Part shown: positions 34,803 through 45,103 of the stretch, piece by piece
Position numbering within the stretch: position 1 is the stretch's first letter
How the letters are laid out: each line of letters begins with the position of its first letter
Translations under genes and position numbers: made by a program
Assembly (NCBI RefSeq): GCF_947500075.1
Contig: NZ_CANMQS010000004.1
Coordinates: 535,278-599,277 of the forward strand
DNA: 64,000 nucleotides
Reading direction: 5' to 3'
Source of the DNA: an uncultured Sulfitobacter sp.
Lineage (GTDB): Bacteria > Pseudomonadota > Alphaproteobacteria > Rhodobacterales > Rhodobacteraceae
Notes under the pieces: model-generated
Seen by the model: the letters and a program-made list of their open reading frames with translations, nothing else
The model's database searches: none
What the model was told of the DNA's origin: nothing

Positions 34803-35550
34803 TTTCATCGCCCTGACCGGATCGGTTTCCGGACTGATCTGGCTGGTCGGCGCGGTGTTTGTGGCGGGGCTGGTGCGCGGCTTTGCCGGTTTCGGCTCTG
34901 CGATGATCATCATGCCGGTGGCCTCCTCCGTGCTGGAGCCGGTGCAGGCGGTGATCTTTCTGGTCGCGGCAGAACTGCTGGGGCCGCTGCCCAACCTGCC
35001 GTCGGCCCTGCGCGTGGGCAAACCGCGCGAGGTGGGCAAGCTGATGCTGGGGGCGGTCGTGGCGCTGCCCGTGGGGCTGTGGTGCCTGACGCGGGTGGAC
35101 CCGCTGATGTTCGGCTGGGCGATCTCCGTGATTGTGTTGTTCCTGCTGATCCTGCTGGTCACCGGCTGGCGCTACGCCGGGCGGCTGACGCAGCCTTTGG
35201 TGGTGGGCACTGGCGCGCTGGGCGGCTTCATGACCGGGTTCTCCGGCATTCCCGGCCCGCCGGTGATCATGCTCTACATGGCGTCGCGCCTGCCGATTGC
35301 GGTGATCCGCGCGAATTTCCTGCTCTATCTGCTGGCCATCGACATCGTGCTTTTCCCGGTGCTCTGGGCCGCGGGGATCATGGTCTGGCCTGCCTTCCTG
35401 CTGGGCCTGTTGGTGGGCATTCCCAACCTGATCGCCAATGTGATCGGCGCGCGGCTCTTTGATCCCGACGCGGAGCGGCTTTTTCGCATGGTGGCCTATA
35501 TCGTCATTGCTGCATCGGCTATATTGGGCCTGCCGCTGTGGAAAGGATAA
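34795..35550 (+). CDS. TauE/SafE-family permease (second)
   Basis: A 251-residue membrane protein with about eight helices and the family motifs GLVRGFAGFGSAMIIMPVASSVLEP (first half) and GGFMTGFSGIPGPPVIMLYMAS (second half). The ATG at 34795 lies inside the secF 3' end. Substrate is unknown. Its insertion between secF and the ccm genes, with short spacing on both sides, suggests transcription with both. Sequence similarity to the permease at 2271-3092 is limited to the general motifs. Confidence 0.88.
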   Translation: MPDFIALTGSVSGLIWLVGAVFVAGLVRGFAGFGSAMIIMPVASSVLEPVQAVIFLVAAELLGPLPNLPSALRVGKPREVGKLMLGAVVALPVGLWCLTRVDPLMFGWAISVIVLFLLILLVTGWRYAGRLTQPLVVGTGALGGFMTGFSGIPGPPVIMLYMASRLPIAVIRANFLLYLLAIDIVLFPVLWAAGIMVWPAFLLGLLVGIPNLIANVIGARLFDPDAERLFRMVAYIVIAASAILGLPLWKG

Positions 35551-35553
35551 GCG

Positions 35554-35907
35554 ATGCGCCTCAATGAGATTGTCTTCACCGATGCCAAACCCGTCGAAGG
35601 CTACGGGCCGGGGTTTTTCCGCATTGGCGGTCAGGTGATCAACGGCGCGATGCTGGTCGGGCCGGAGGGCACCGGGCCCTGGGGCGGGTTTGAGGATATC
35701 GAGCCGCTGCTGGCCATGGCGGGGGCGGTGGATGTGCTGTTTGTGGGCACGGGCGCGGATGTGGCACATCTGCCCGATGATCTGCAACGCGCGCTCGACG
35801 CCGCAGGGATCGGGGTGGAGGCGATGGCATCCCCCGCCGCCTGCCGCACCTACAACGTGCTGCTCAGCGAAGGGCGGCGCATCGCGCTGGCCCTGTTGCC
35901 GGTTTGA
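35554..35907 (+). CDS. Mth938-like (DUF498) domain protein
   Basis: The 117-residue protein carries the Mth938/DUF498 core: INEIVFTDAKPV-like start, GGQVINGAMLVGPEG, LLAMAGAVDVLFVGTGADVAHLPDDLQRALDAAGIGVEAMAS and a PAACRTYNVLLSEGRRIALALLPV finish. Related eukaryotic proteins (AAMDC, NDUFAF3) include a complex I assembly factor, but the bacterial role is not established. It commonly sits next to secDF or ccm genes in alphaproteobacteria; here it starts 3 bp after the TauE-like gene. Confidence 0.9.
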   Translation: MRLNEIVFTDAKPVEGYGPGFFRIGGQVINGAMLVGPEGTGPWGGFEDIEPLLAMAGAVDVLFVGTGADVAHLPDDLQRALDAAGIGVEAMASPAACRTYNVLLSEGRRIALALLPV

Positions 35908-35916
35908 GTTGCCCCT

Positions 35917-36537
35917 TTGCCGCTGAGCATTCATGACCTGACCCTTGCGCGCGGGGGCGTACCGGTGCTGACGGGCGTGTCGCTGTCGCTGCAACCGGGC
36001 CGCGCGCTGATCCTGCGGGGGCCGAACGGGTCGGGCAAGACGACGCTTTTGCGGACGATTGCAGGGCTGGCGCCGCCGCTGTCAGGAACCATTGAGGGCG
36101 CGGAGGACCGGGTGGCCTATGCCGCCCACGCCGACGGGCTGAAAGCGATGCTGAGCGTGACGGAGAACCTCACCTTCTGGGCCTCGGTCTTTGGTCAGAT
36201 CGACATCAATGTCGCGCTGGAAGCCTATGATTTGCATGCCTTAAAGGATCGTTTGGCAGGCACGCTTTCAGCAGGGCAAAAGCGCCGGCTGGGGCTGGCG
36301 CGGCTCTTGGTCACGGGGCGGCCCGTCTGGGTGCTGGATGAACCGACGGTATCGCTCGACGCGCAGGCGGTTGCGATGTTCGCCGCGGCGGTGCGCGGGC
36401 ATCTGGAAGGCGGCGGTTCCGCCCTGATTGCCACCCATATTGATCTGGGGTTGAGCGAGGCGGATGTCCTCGACATCTCTCCCTTCCGCGCGGCGGATGG
36501 CGCGCTGGTGGGCGCAAGCGACGAGGCTTTCCTGTGA
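35917..36537 (+). CDS. ccmA: Haem exporter ATPase CcmA
   Basis: The 206-residue ATPase of the CcmABCD complex, which releases holo-CcmE for cytochrome c maturation. Walker A is [16 protein letters not shown], the signature [15 protein letters not shown], Walker [13 protein letters not shown]. No ATG exists at the correct position; a TTG at 35917 is the best start, 9 bp after the previous stop. The stop overlaps the ccmB start (36534). Confidence 0.93.
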   Translation: MPLSIHDLTLARGGVPVLTGVSLSLQPGRALILRGPNGSGKTTLLRTIAGLAPPLSGTIEGAEDRVAYAAHADGLKAMLSVTENLTFWASVFGQIDINVALEAYDLHALKDRLAGTLSAGQKRRLGLARLLVTGRPVWVLDEPTVSLDAQAVAMFAAAVRGHLEGGGSALIATHIDLGLSEADVLDISPFRAADGALVGASDEAFL

Positions 36538-37190
36538 TCGCCCTGCTGCGCCGCGACCTGACGCTGGCCCTGCGGGCAGGCGGCGGGTTCGGGTTGGGGC
36601 TGGCGTTTTTCCTGATCGTGACGGTGCTGGTGCCCTTTGGCGTCGGCCCGCAGGCCGCCACGCTGAGCGTGATCGCACCGGGCATCCTGTGGATCGGCGC
36701 GCTGCTGGCCTGCCTGCTGTCGCTCGACCGTCTGCTGGCGCTGGATTACGAGGATGGCACGCTGGATCTGCTGGCCACCGCGCCGCTGCCACTGGAAGCG
36801 GCCCTCAGCATCAAGGCGCTGGCCCATTGGCTGACGACGGGGTTGCCGCTGGTGCTGGCCGCCCCGGTGCTGGGCATCCTCCTGAGCCTGCCGGGGCCGG
36901 GGTATCTGTGGCTGGTGGTGTCGCTGGCGCTGGGCACGCCTGCGCTGTCGGTGATCGGCACCTTCGGCGCGGCGCTGACGGTGGGGATCAAACGCGGCGG
37001 GCTGTTGTTGTCGCTGCTGGTGCTGCCGCTTTATGTGCCGACGCTGATCTTTGGCGCGGAGGCCGCGCGGCGCGGCGCGCTGGGGCAGGACCCGTCGACA
37101 TCGCTGCTGCTGCTTGCAGGGATCACGCTGGCCACGATCGCGCTGATGCCCTTTGCCAGTGCTGCGGTGCTGCGGATGGGGCTGCGATGA
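36534..37190 (+). CDS. ccmB: Haem exporter membrane protein CcmB
   Basis: The 218-residue, six-helix permease partner of CcmA. It has the family segments [58 protein letters not shown] and [20 protein letters not shown] start overlapping ccmA by 4 nt, so the two are translationally coupled. Confidence 0.95.
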   Translation: MIALLRRDLTLALRAGGGFGLGLAFFLIVTVLVPFGVGPQAATLSVIAPGILWIGALLACLLSLDRLLALDYEDGTLDLLATAPLPLEAALSIKALAHWLTTGLPLVLAAPVLGILLSLPGPGYLWLVVSLALGTPALSVIGTFGAALTVGIKRGGLLLSLLVLPLYVPTLIFGAEAARRGALGQDPSTSLLLLAGITLATIALMPFASAAVLRMGLR

Positions 37191-37248
37191 AGCGTCGCTG
37201 GCATTTTTGTGCATTGAGGCCGCGCGGTTGGGAGATTAGATAACATCC

Positions 37249-37983
37249 ATGTCGATCTGGAGCTATGCAAACCCGGTCAAGTTTCTTGGCCTGAGCGCGA
37301 AAGTGCAGCCGTTCCTTTGGGGGGCCTCGGCCATCTGTGTGGTGGGCGGGCTGATCTGGGGGTTCTTCGGCACGCCGGATGACTTCCGCCAAGGCTCCAC
37401 CGTCAAGATCATCTACCTGCATGTGCCCGCCGCCCTGATGGCGATCAATGCGTGGTTCATGATGCTGGTCACCTCCCTGATCTGGCTCATCCGCCGCCAT
37501 CACGTGAGCGCATTGGCCGCCAAGGCCGCAGCCCCCGTGGGCGTGGTGATGACGCTGATCGCATTGGTGACGGGTGCGATCTGGGGCCAGCCGATGTGGG
37601 GGACATGGTGGGCCTGGGACCCGCGCCTGACGTCGTTCCTGATCCTGTTCCTGTTTTACCTCGGCTACATCGCGCTCTGGGAAGCGGTGGAGGACCCGGA
37701 CACAGCGGCGGATCTGACCTCGATCCTGTGCCTTGTCGGGTCGGTCTTTGCAGTGCTCAGCCGCTATGCGGTGCAGTTCTGGAATCAGGGGCTACATCAG
37801 GGCACTTCGATCCCGGTGGCGACGGGTGGGCGGTCGGTGGCGGATGTGTTTTTCTACCCGCTCCTGATGTGCATGGTTGGGTTTGGATTGCTGTTCCTGG
37901 CGCTGGTGCTTTATCGCACGGGCACGGAAATCCGCCTGCGGCGGGCCGCGGCCTTGCGGGCACGCGCGGGGCGGGCGGCATGA
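37249..37983 (+). CDS. ccmC: Haem transporter/ligator CcmC
   Basis: The 244-residue membrane protein delivers haem to CcmE. The haem-handling tryptophan-rich motif is present as WGTWWAWDPRLTS on a periplasmic loop, flanked by the expected His residues (IIYLHVPAALMAIN before it and FWNQGLHQGTSI after it). Six transmembrane helices are visible. GGGAG upstream of the ATG. The stop overlaps the ccmD start. Confidence 0.96.
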   Translation: MSIWSYANPVKFLGLSAKVQPFLWGASAICVVGGLIWGFFGTPDDFRQGSTVKIIYLHVPAALMAINAWFMMLVTSLIWLIRRHHVSALAAKAAAPVGVVMTLIALVTGAIWGQPMWGTWWAWDPRLTSFLILFLFYLGYIALWEAVEDPDTAADLTSILCLVGSVFAVLSRYAVQFWNQGLHQGTSIPVATGGRSVADVFFYPLLMCMVGFGLLFLALVLYRTGTEIRLRRAAALRARAGRAA

Positions 37984-38138
37984 TGCCCGATCTGGGGAAA
38001 TACGCGGGCGAGGTCACCTCCGCCTATATCGCATCGCTGGTGCTGCTGGGGGTGCTGGTGCTCTGGACGCTGCGGCGCGGACGCGCGGCGCGCGCCGAAT
38101 TGCAGGACGCGGAACAGGAGAATGGCAAGGATGGCTAA
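37980..38138 (+). CDS. ccmD: Haem exporter protein CcmD
   Basis: A 52-residue single-helix protein, MPDLGKYAGEVTSAYIASL... with the usual Y-x-S/A pattern and an Arg-rich cytoplasmic end (LRRGRAARAELQDAEQEN). It is short but positioned exactly between ccmC and ccmG with ATGA overlap at its start. Two consecutive ATGs are possible starts. Known to be needed for release of holo-CcmE. Confidence 0.9.
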   Translation: MMPDLGKYAGEVTSAYIASLVLLGVLVLWTLRRGRAARAELQDAEQENGKDG

Positions 38139-38670
38139 ACTCCGCCCGATGATGCTGATCCCGCCGCTGATTTTCGCGGGCTTCGTGGTGATGGCCGGGA
38201 TCGGCATGTTCCGCGAAGACCCCGAAGGCTTGCCCTCCACGCTGGTGGGTAAAATGGCACCGGGGCTGCCGGAGGGGGGGCTGGAAGGCTTCCCGCCTGC
38301 GACGTCGGAGATGCTGGCCTCCGGTCAGGTGACGCTGGTGAACTTCTGGGCCAGCTGGTGCCCGCCCTGCCGCGCGGAGCATCCCAAGCTGTTGGAAATG
38401 CAGGCTGCGGGCATGCCGATCATCGGAGTCAACTTCAAGGATCAGCAGGGGACAGCCGCCAAATATCTGACGGAGGATGAGAACCCCTTTGTCGGGGTGG
38501 GCTTTGACCCGCAGGGGCGCACGGCGATTGACTGGGGCGTGACCGCACCGCCGGAGACGTTCATTCTGGATGGCGACGGCAAAGTGTTGTTCCGGTTCGC
38601 CGGGCCACTGGTCGGGTCGGATTACGAACAGCGGTTCCTGCCTGCGCTGAATGAGGCGCTGGGGCGCTAA
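38131..38670 (+). CDS. ccmG: Thiol:disulfide interchange protein CcmG/DsbE
   Basis: About 179 residues (182 if the ATG at 38122 is used). A membrane anchor (MMLIPPLIFAGFVVMAGIGMF) is followed by a periplasmic thioredoxin fold with active site FWASWCPPCRAEHP and the GVNFKD and GVTAPPETFILD segments typical of CcmG. It keeps apocytochrome CXXCH cysteines reduced. Last gene of the ccmABCDG operon; followed by a 273-bp palindromic repeat. Confidence 0.95.
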   Translation: MAKLRPMMLIPPLIFAGFVVMAGIGMFREDPEGLPSTLVGKMAPGLPEGGLEGFPPATSEMLASGQVTLVNFWASWCPPCRAEHPKLLEMQAAGMPIIGVNFKDQQGTAAKYLTEDENPFVGVGFDPQGRTAIDWGVTAPPETFILDGDGKVLFRFAGPLVGSDYEQRFLPALNEALGR

Positions 38671-38703
38671 AACACTTCTGTTGCTCCCAGTTCGAAGCGC
38701 ACA

Positions 38704-38976
38704 CTAGAGCAGCCAACCCAAAACCTGAGGCACTCAGCCAAACAGAACTTTCCCAGGACCAAGCGTCGCGGCGCAGCCGGGGCTGGTTGCCCCTGCAAGA
38801 CGCGACGCGCCGGGATTGGGGAAATTCCGTTTGGCCCTTCGGGTTGCGCGGAAAGGCCCCGCCTCCGGGCGGTTCCGGCTTGACCGGGCAACCAGCCCGC
38901 GCTGCGCCGGAACACACCCGCATCCGGAGCCTTTCTGCGCAACTGAGTGCTTCAGGTTTTGGGTTGGCTGCTCTAG
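38704..38976. repeat. Long palindromic repeat (family 1), copy A, 273 bp
   Basis: The ends are 34-bp inverted arms with one mismatch: CTAGAGCAGCCAACCCAAAA continuing CCTGAGGCACTCAG at 38704-38737, and its complement at 38943-38976. The interior contains further inverted segments (e.g. CCAAACAGAACTTTCCC against GGGGAAATTCCGTTTGG, and GCAGAAAGG / CCTTTCTGCGC). It is the largest of three copies; the others are at 59910-60034 and 60932-61016. No ORF of transposase type is inside. Confidence 0.88.
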
Positions 38977-39000
38977 GATATTTAAGGCCAAAAAGAGGGG
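38976..39000 (+). repeat. Dispersed ATATTTNNGGCCAAAAAGAGGG motif (family 3), copy 4
   Basis: GGATATTTAAGGCCAAAAAG then AGGGG. It abuts the right end of palindrome copy A and lies 15 bp from the stop of the 39-residue microprotein gene. The core has AA in place of TT. Confidence 0.75.
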
Positions 39001-39014
39001 CGGGGTGGTCTGCT

Positions 39015-39134
39015 CTAATCCGCGATTGCGACCGGGTCGGCGGTGGTCTTCTGTGCGTCCGCGTCAGAGGGGATCGCCCCATAGACAACAACAGCGACAA
39101 GAAACAAGGCGGGAAGGATGGTTCGGATTGCCAT
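39015..39134 (-). CDS. 39-residue single-helix microprotein
   Basis: A short ORF: start at 39134, TAG at 39015-39017. The product opens MAIRTILPALFLVAVVVYGA, a membrane helix or signal anchor, followed by a short acidic polar tail ending DPVAIAD. A GAGG ribosome site lies 6-7 nt before the ATG. The ORF occupies most of the space between a family 3 repeat and the SDR gene and has core-like codon use. No family recognised. It could be a small membrane regulatory subunit or an exported peptide. Confidence 0.6.
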   Translation of the reverse strand: MAIRTILPALFLVAVVVYGAIPSDADAQKTTADPVAIAD

Positions 39135-39249
39135 AACGGGCCTCAACAGGATTACGGGTTAACAACACTACACGCCAAGAATAGCACATTTCTGGCATCT
39201 TGTGTGGGGAAAATTTACCCTGCGTTACCTGTTTCTGAACGGGGCCGCA

Positions 39250-39954
39250 TTAGAGCCTGTAGCCGCCCGACACGGTGATCGTTTCCCCGGTGATGAAAGC
39301 CGACGCATCCGAGGCAAGGAAGCGCGCGACCTTTGCGATGTCTTGCGGTGTGCCGGAGCGGCCGAGGGCGGTCATGTCGGTGAACGCCTGGACCAGATCG
39401 GGCGGGCGCGGGGCCTCCACCCGTTCGATGGCACCGGGCGCGATGCCATTCACGCGGATGCCGTGCGGCCCCAGCGTTTTGGCCATGCCGCGGGTGAAGG
39501 TGTTGAGCGCGGCTTTGCTGGCGGAATATCCCACAGCCCCCATCGCGGGCAGGGTGGCGTTGACGGAGGAGATGTTGATCACACTCGCCCCGCTTTGCAG
39601 GTGTGGCAGAGCGGCGTCCAAGAGCGCTTTGGGAGCGGTGACATTCACCGCGAAGGTGTGGGTGAGGTCGGCATCGTCCATCGCGATGGCACCTGCGTTG
39701 TTGACGATCACGTCGAGGCGGCCGAAGCGGGCGATGATTTGGGCAATGATGTCGGGGGCTGTCGTGGCGTCGGACAGGTCTGCGTGGATGGCCAGCGCGT
39801 CAGGGTAGGCGGCCAGCAGGTCATCGGGGGGTGTGCTGTGGTAGGTCACGGCGATGGCGTGATCGGCGGCGAGGTTGTCCGCGATGGCGCGGCCAATGGC
39901 GCGGGCACCGCCGGTGATGAGGGCTGTGGGTTTTGCTGTGGGGTGGCTTTGCAT
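39250..39954 (-). CDS. SDR-family oxidoreductase
   Basis: A 234-residue classical short-chain dehydrogenase. The cofactor loop is ALITGGARAIGRAIADNLA (TGGxxxIG form), followed by NNAG, the catalytic Ser in INISSVNA and the YxxxK pair in GYSASKAALN. The C-terminus ITGETITVSGGYRL is standard for FabG-like SDRs. Substrate unknown. It is convergent in layout with the upstream ccm operon and is separated from acnA, on the same strand, by 364 bp. Confidence 0.92.
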   Translation of the reverse strand: MQSHPTAKPTALITGGARAIGRAIADNLAADHAIAVTYHSTPPDDLLAAYPDALAIHADLSDATTAPDIIAQIIARFGRLDVIVNNAGAIAMDDADLTHTFAVNVTAPKALLDAALPHLQSGASVINISSVNATLPAMGAVGYSASKAALNTFTRGMAKTLGPHGIRVNGIAPGAIERVEAPRPPDLVQAFTDMTALGRSGTPQDIAKVARFLASDASAFITGETITVSGGYRL

Positions 39955-40055
39955 TTGCGAAGGCTATACCGTCGGTGTGTGTGGTTAAAGGTCTGGTTGG
40001 AGCTCAAGCACGACGCCTGTTTGAGCACCCAGCACGGAATCAAGGGCCTTGGCCC

Positions 40056-40196
40056 GCCGTGCATCGCCAGACCGCCCCACCGGGCTGGCGATTTGGCTGC
40101 CACCAGCGCATCCTTCTGTTGGAGCAATAACTTGGCAGCCATAAACTGCCCCGAACCCACGTCGGATCGCCACCCCGCGGTCTGGCAATGCACGGC
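40056..40196. repeat. 141-bp inverted-repeat element between SDR and acnA
   Basis: Twenty-bp arms with one mismatch, GCCGTGCATCGCCAGACCGC (40056-40075) and its inverted partner at 40177-40196, enclose nested shorter stems (GGCTGCCA/TGGCAGCC, GGCGAT/ATCGCC). No gene was found in 39955-40260; a long minus-strand reading frame here has no codon bias or ribosome site and is judged spurious. Confidence 0.65.
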
Positions 40197-40260
40197 TTTT
40201 GTTTCGAAAGTTAAGCACCTCAGCACAGCAGACATCAGATCTTGCCCCCAATGCCACAAA

Positions 40261-40296
40261 CAAAAAGACCCCCGCCACATGCGGCGAGGGTCTTCC
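40261..40296 (-). terminator. Intrinsic terminator of acnA
   Basis: On the minus strand AAGACCCTCGCC-gcatg-TGGCGGGGGTCTT forms a strong stem followed by TTTTTG. It is 22 bp beyond the acnA stop codon. Confidence 0.85.
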
Positions 40297-40318
40297 GTTT
40301 TACGCGTCCGTTACAGCA

Positions 40319-43021
<2,703 letters not shown>

Positions 43022-43121
43022 GGTGGCTCCCTTCGGGGGTAAGTGGCTACGGAGAATTGAGGCCTCAATGCCATTCTAGAGGGCGCGTTTCAACCACTAT
43101 TCATGGGGTTTCGTGATTTTT

Positions 43122-43137
43122 GTATACCACGGTGTAC
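43122..43137. promoter_or_regulatory. 16-bp operator-like palindrome between acnA and DUF1223 gene
   Basis: GTATACCACGGTGTAC reads as GTAnACC-nn-GGTnTAC, perfectly symmetric at the fixed positions. It lies 100 bp upstream of acnA and 115 bp upstream of the divergent DUF1223 gene. Size and symmetry fit an HTH-dimer site, but no regulator can be named. Confidence 0.4.
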
Positions 43138-43252
43138 CGAAATTGAGCAAAATTTGACGTTCTGCACACGTCCGTCTCAACAAACCTTGATTGGTTATTT
43201 CAACCGAACACCGTTACATGCCGAGAGACGCGACGACGAGAATTGGAATCAC

Positions 43253-43951
43253 ATGAAACACTTTGCCACAGCCCTTTTGGCCGCGACCCTTGGACTGGCC
43301 CAGCCAGCCGTGGCGCAACAGAACCCTGTGGTGGTGGAGCTTTATACGTCGCAGGGGTGCTCAAGCTGCCCGCCCGCAGACAAGATCCTGCATGAGCTGG
43401 CCGACCGGGACGACGTGATCGCGCTGGCGCTGCATGTGGATTATTGGGATTACATCGGCTGGAAAGACCCCTTCGCGGATCCCGCCCACGCCGAACGCCA
43501 GCGCGCCTATGCGCGGCAAGGACAGCGGCGGTCGATCTACACGCCGGAAATGATCGTGCAGGGGGAAAGCGACATCGTCGGGGCCAAACCGATGAAGCTG
43601 AGCGAGGCGATTGCCATGCACGCGCGCCGTGCCCCAGGCATCGCGCTTGAGCTGGCGCGCAGCGGCGACACCGTAACGGTCAGCGCGCAGATGCTGGGCG
43701 CGGCCAGCGGACCGATGACAGTGCACCTGCTGCGTTACACCCCGATGCAGACGACCAAGATCAAACGGGGCGAAAACGCAGGCAAAACGCTGAAATACGC
43801 CAATGTGGTGCAGGGCTGGCAGGTACTGGGCAAGTGGGATGGCGCCGCACCGCTGGCGCTGGACGCGCAGGCAACAGGTGATCTGCCCACAGTGGTGATC
43901 ATCCAGTCCGGCAATGCGGGCCCCATTCAGGCCGCCGCACGCCTGCGCTGA
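43253..43951 (+). CDS. DUF1223 thioredoxin-like secreted protein
   Basis: A 232-residue precursor with signal peptide (HFATALLAATLGLAQPAVAQ). The mature domain begins VVVELYTSQGCSSCPPADKILHELA, a thioredoxin-like strand and a C-x2-C motif characteristic of DUF1223. HVDYWDYIGWKDPF is a second family hallmark. A beta-rich C-terminal half follows. Probably a periplasmic redox protein; its partner is unknown. The start was placed at the signal-peptide Met; a 50-codon upstream extension was rejected. Confidence 0.9.
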   Translation: MKHFATALLAATLGLAQPAVAQQNPVVVELYTSQGCSSCPPADKILHELADRDDVIALALHVDYWDYIGWKDPFADPAHAERQRAYARQGQRRSIYTPEMIVQGESDIVGAKPMKLSEAIAMHARRAPGIALELARSGDTVTVSAQMLGAASGPMTVHLLRYTPMQTTKIKRGENAGKTLKYANVVQGWQVLGKWDGAAPLALDAQATGDLPTVVIIQSGNAGPIQAAARLR

Positions 43952-43954
43952 CGC

Positions 43955-44066
43955 CCCCTTCCAAATGGTTTTAAAAACCCCGCCGGAGGCTTGAAATCTC
44001 TTTTGGCGGTCCAGAAGAGATTCTAACGCTCCGCGGGGGTTTTTTAAACCATTTGGAAGGGGCGGA
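43955..44066. repeat. CCAAATGG...CCATTTGG palindromic repeat (family 2), full copy
   Basis: A full-length palindrome of about 110 bp: CCCTTCCAAATGGTTTTAAA then AACCCCGCCGGAG on the left, and CTCCGCGGGGGTTTTTTAAA then CCATTTGGAAGGGG on the right, with a central AATCTCTTTTGG...CCAGAAGAGATT inner stem. It fills the gap between the convergent DUF1223 and acyltransferase genes. Confidence 0.88.
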
Positions 44067-44099
44067 GGTCCGATGCAGGGGGACCTTGGGTCCTGATCC

Positions 44100-44999
44100 T
44101 CAGGGCTCATGGGCGCGCCACCGCCGATGGACCCAGAACCATTGTTCGGGATGGGCGGTGATCTGCGCGGACAGGCTGTCATTGAGCGCCTGTGTCATGG
44201 TCTGCGCATCACTGGGCGGCACCGGGGCTTCCAGCAAGACGTCGAAACTTACCCCGTCAGCCTGCCGGATGCCATAAAACGGGATCAGCAGCGCGTCATA
44301 GCGCAGGGCAAGTTCTGCCGCCGACAGGGCCGTGCGGGCGGGTTGGCCCATAAAATCCAGAACAGGCGCGTATTGCACGTGCTGGTCAAACAGCAGCACC
44401 AGCTGCCCACCATCTTTGAGGTGGCGCACAAATCCGGCTGTGCCGCGCCGTCCCTGTGGGAAGACGGGGCCGCCGAAAGCCTCCATCGTTTTCACGTAAT
44501 GGGCGTTGAAATAGGGGTTCTTCATATCGCGGTAAAGGCCGCCGATGTCGTAGCCGCGCGCGACCAATGCGGCGCGCGTGGCCTCGTAGTTGCCGAAATG
44601 GCCGGTTACCAGAATCACGGGCCTGCCGCTCTGCGCCGCCTCTTCCAGTGCCGCCACGCCCGGTCCGCGCGGGGTCAGCTTTGCCATCCGGGCCGGGAAG
44701 TCGCGGGCGGAATAGTTCTCGATAAATGTGCGGCCCACGTTGTTCAGGCAACGTGCAGCGATCTCGCGCCGCCGGGGGACGGGCATCTCGGGCCAGATCA
44801 GCGCGAGGTTGTCCAGCGCGCGGCGTTTGTACCCGGCCAGCGGGCCCAGCACATATTGCACAAGGCCACCGACAAAGCGCAGCCGCAGGCCGTAAGGCAG
44901 GCCAAGGGCAAGCCGGATCACGCCCAGGATCAACCCGTTGGTCAGGTAGTGACCCGCGCGTCGGGCGAAAGAAGAAGGAGGCGGGGCGGGGGGTGACAT
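44100..44999 (-). CDS. LpxL/HtrB-type lipid A acyltransferase family protein
   Basis: About 299 residues. The protein has the family acyltransferase box VTGHFGNYEATRAALVARGYDIGGLYRDMKNPYFN (H-x4-E catalytic pair) and QLVLLFDQHVQYAPVLDFMGQPARTALSAAELALRYDALLIPFYG, ending PEQWFWVHRRWRAHEP. These match late acyltransferases that add secondary acyl chains to lipid A in the inner membrane. The exact start is uncertain: ATGs at 44999 and 45032 are both possible and neither has a clear ribosome site. Confidence 0.85.
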   Translation of the reverse strand: MSPPAPPPSSFARRAGHYLTNGLILGVIRLALGLPYGLRLRFVGGLVQYVLGPLAGYKRRALDNLALIWPEMPVPRRREIAARCLNNVGRTFIENYSARDFPARMAKLTPRGPGVAALEEAAQSGRPVILVTGHFGNYEATRAALVARGYDIGGLYRDMKNPYFNAHYVKTMEAFGGPVFPQGRRGTAGFVRHLKDGGQLVLLFDQHVQYAPVLDFMGQPARTALSAAELALRYDALLIPFYGIRQADGVSFDVLLEAPVPPSDAQTMTQALNDSLSAQITAHPEQWFWVHRRWRAHEP

Positions 45000-45103
45000 G
45001 AACCATCGCTTTGACGCAGGGGCCCAAGACATACCGCGCGCACCCGGTGCCAACAAGAGGCGGGGCGGGCAGGGTGCCCGATCTCATCCCACCGCACCTC
45101 TGG

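Noticed and set aside
39846..40280. A 144-codon minus-strand frame between acnA and the SDR gene
   Set aside because: Covers the inverted-repeat element and the acnA terminator region, overlaps the SDR start, and lacks codon bias.
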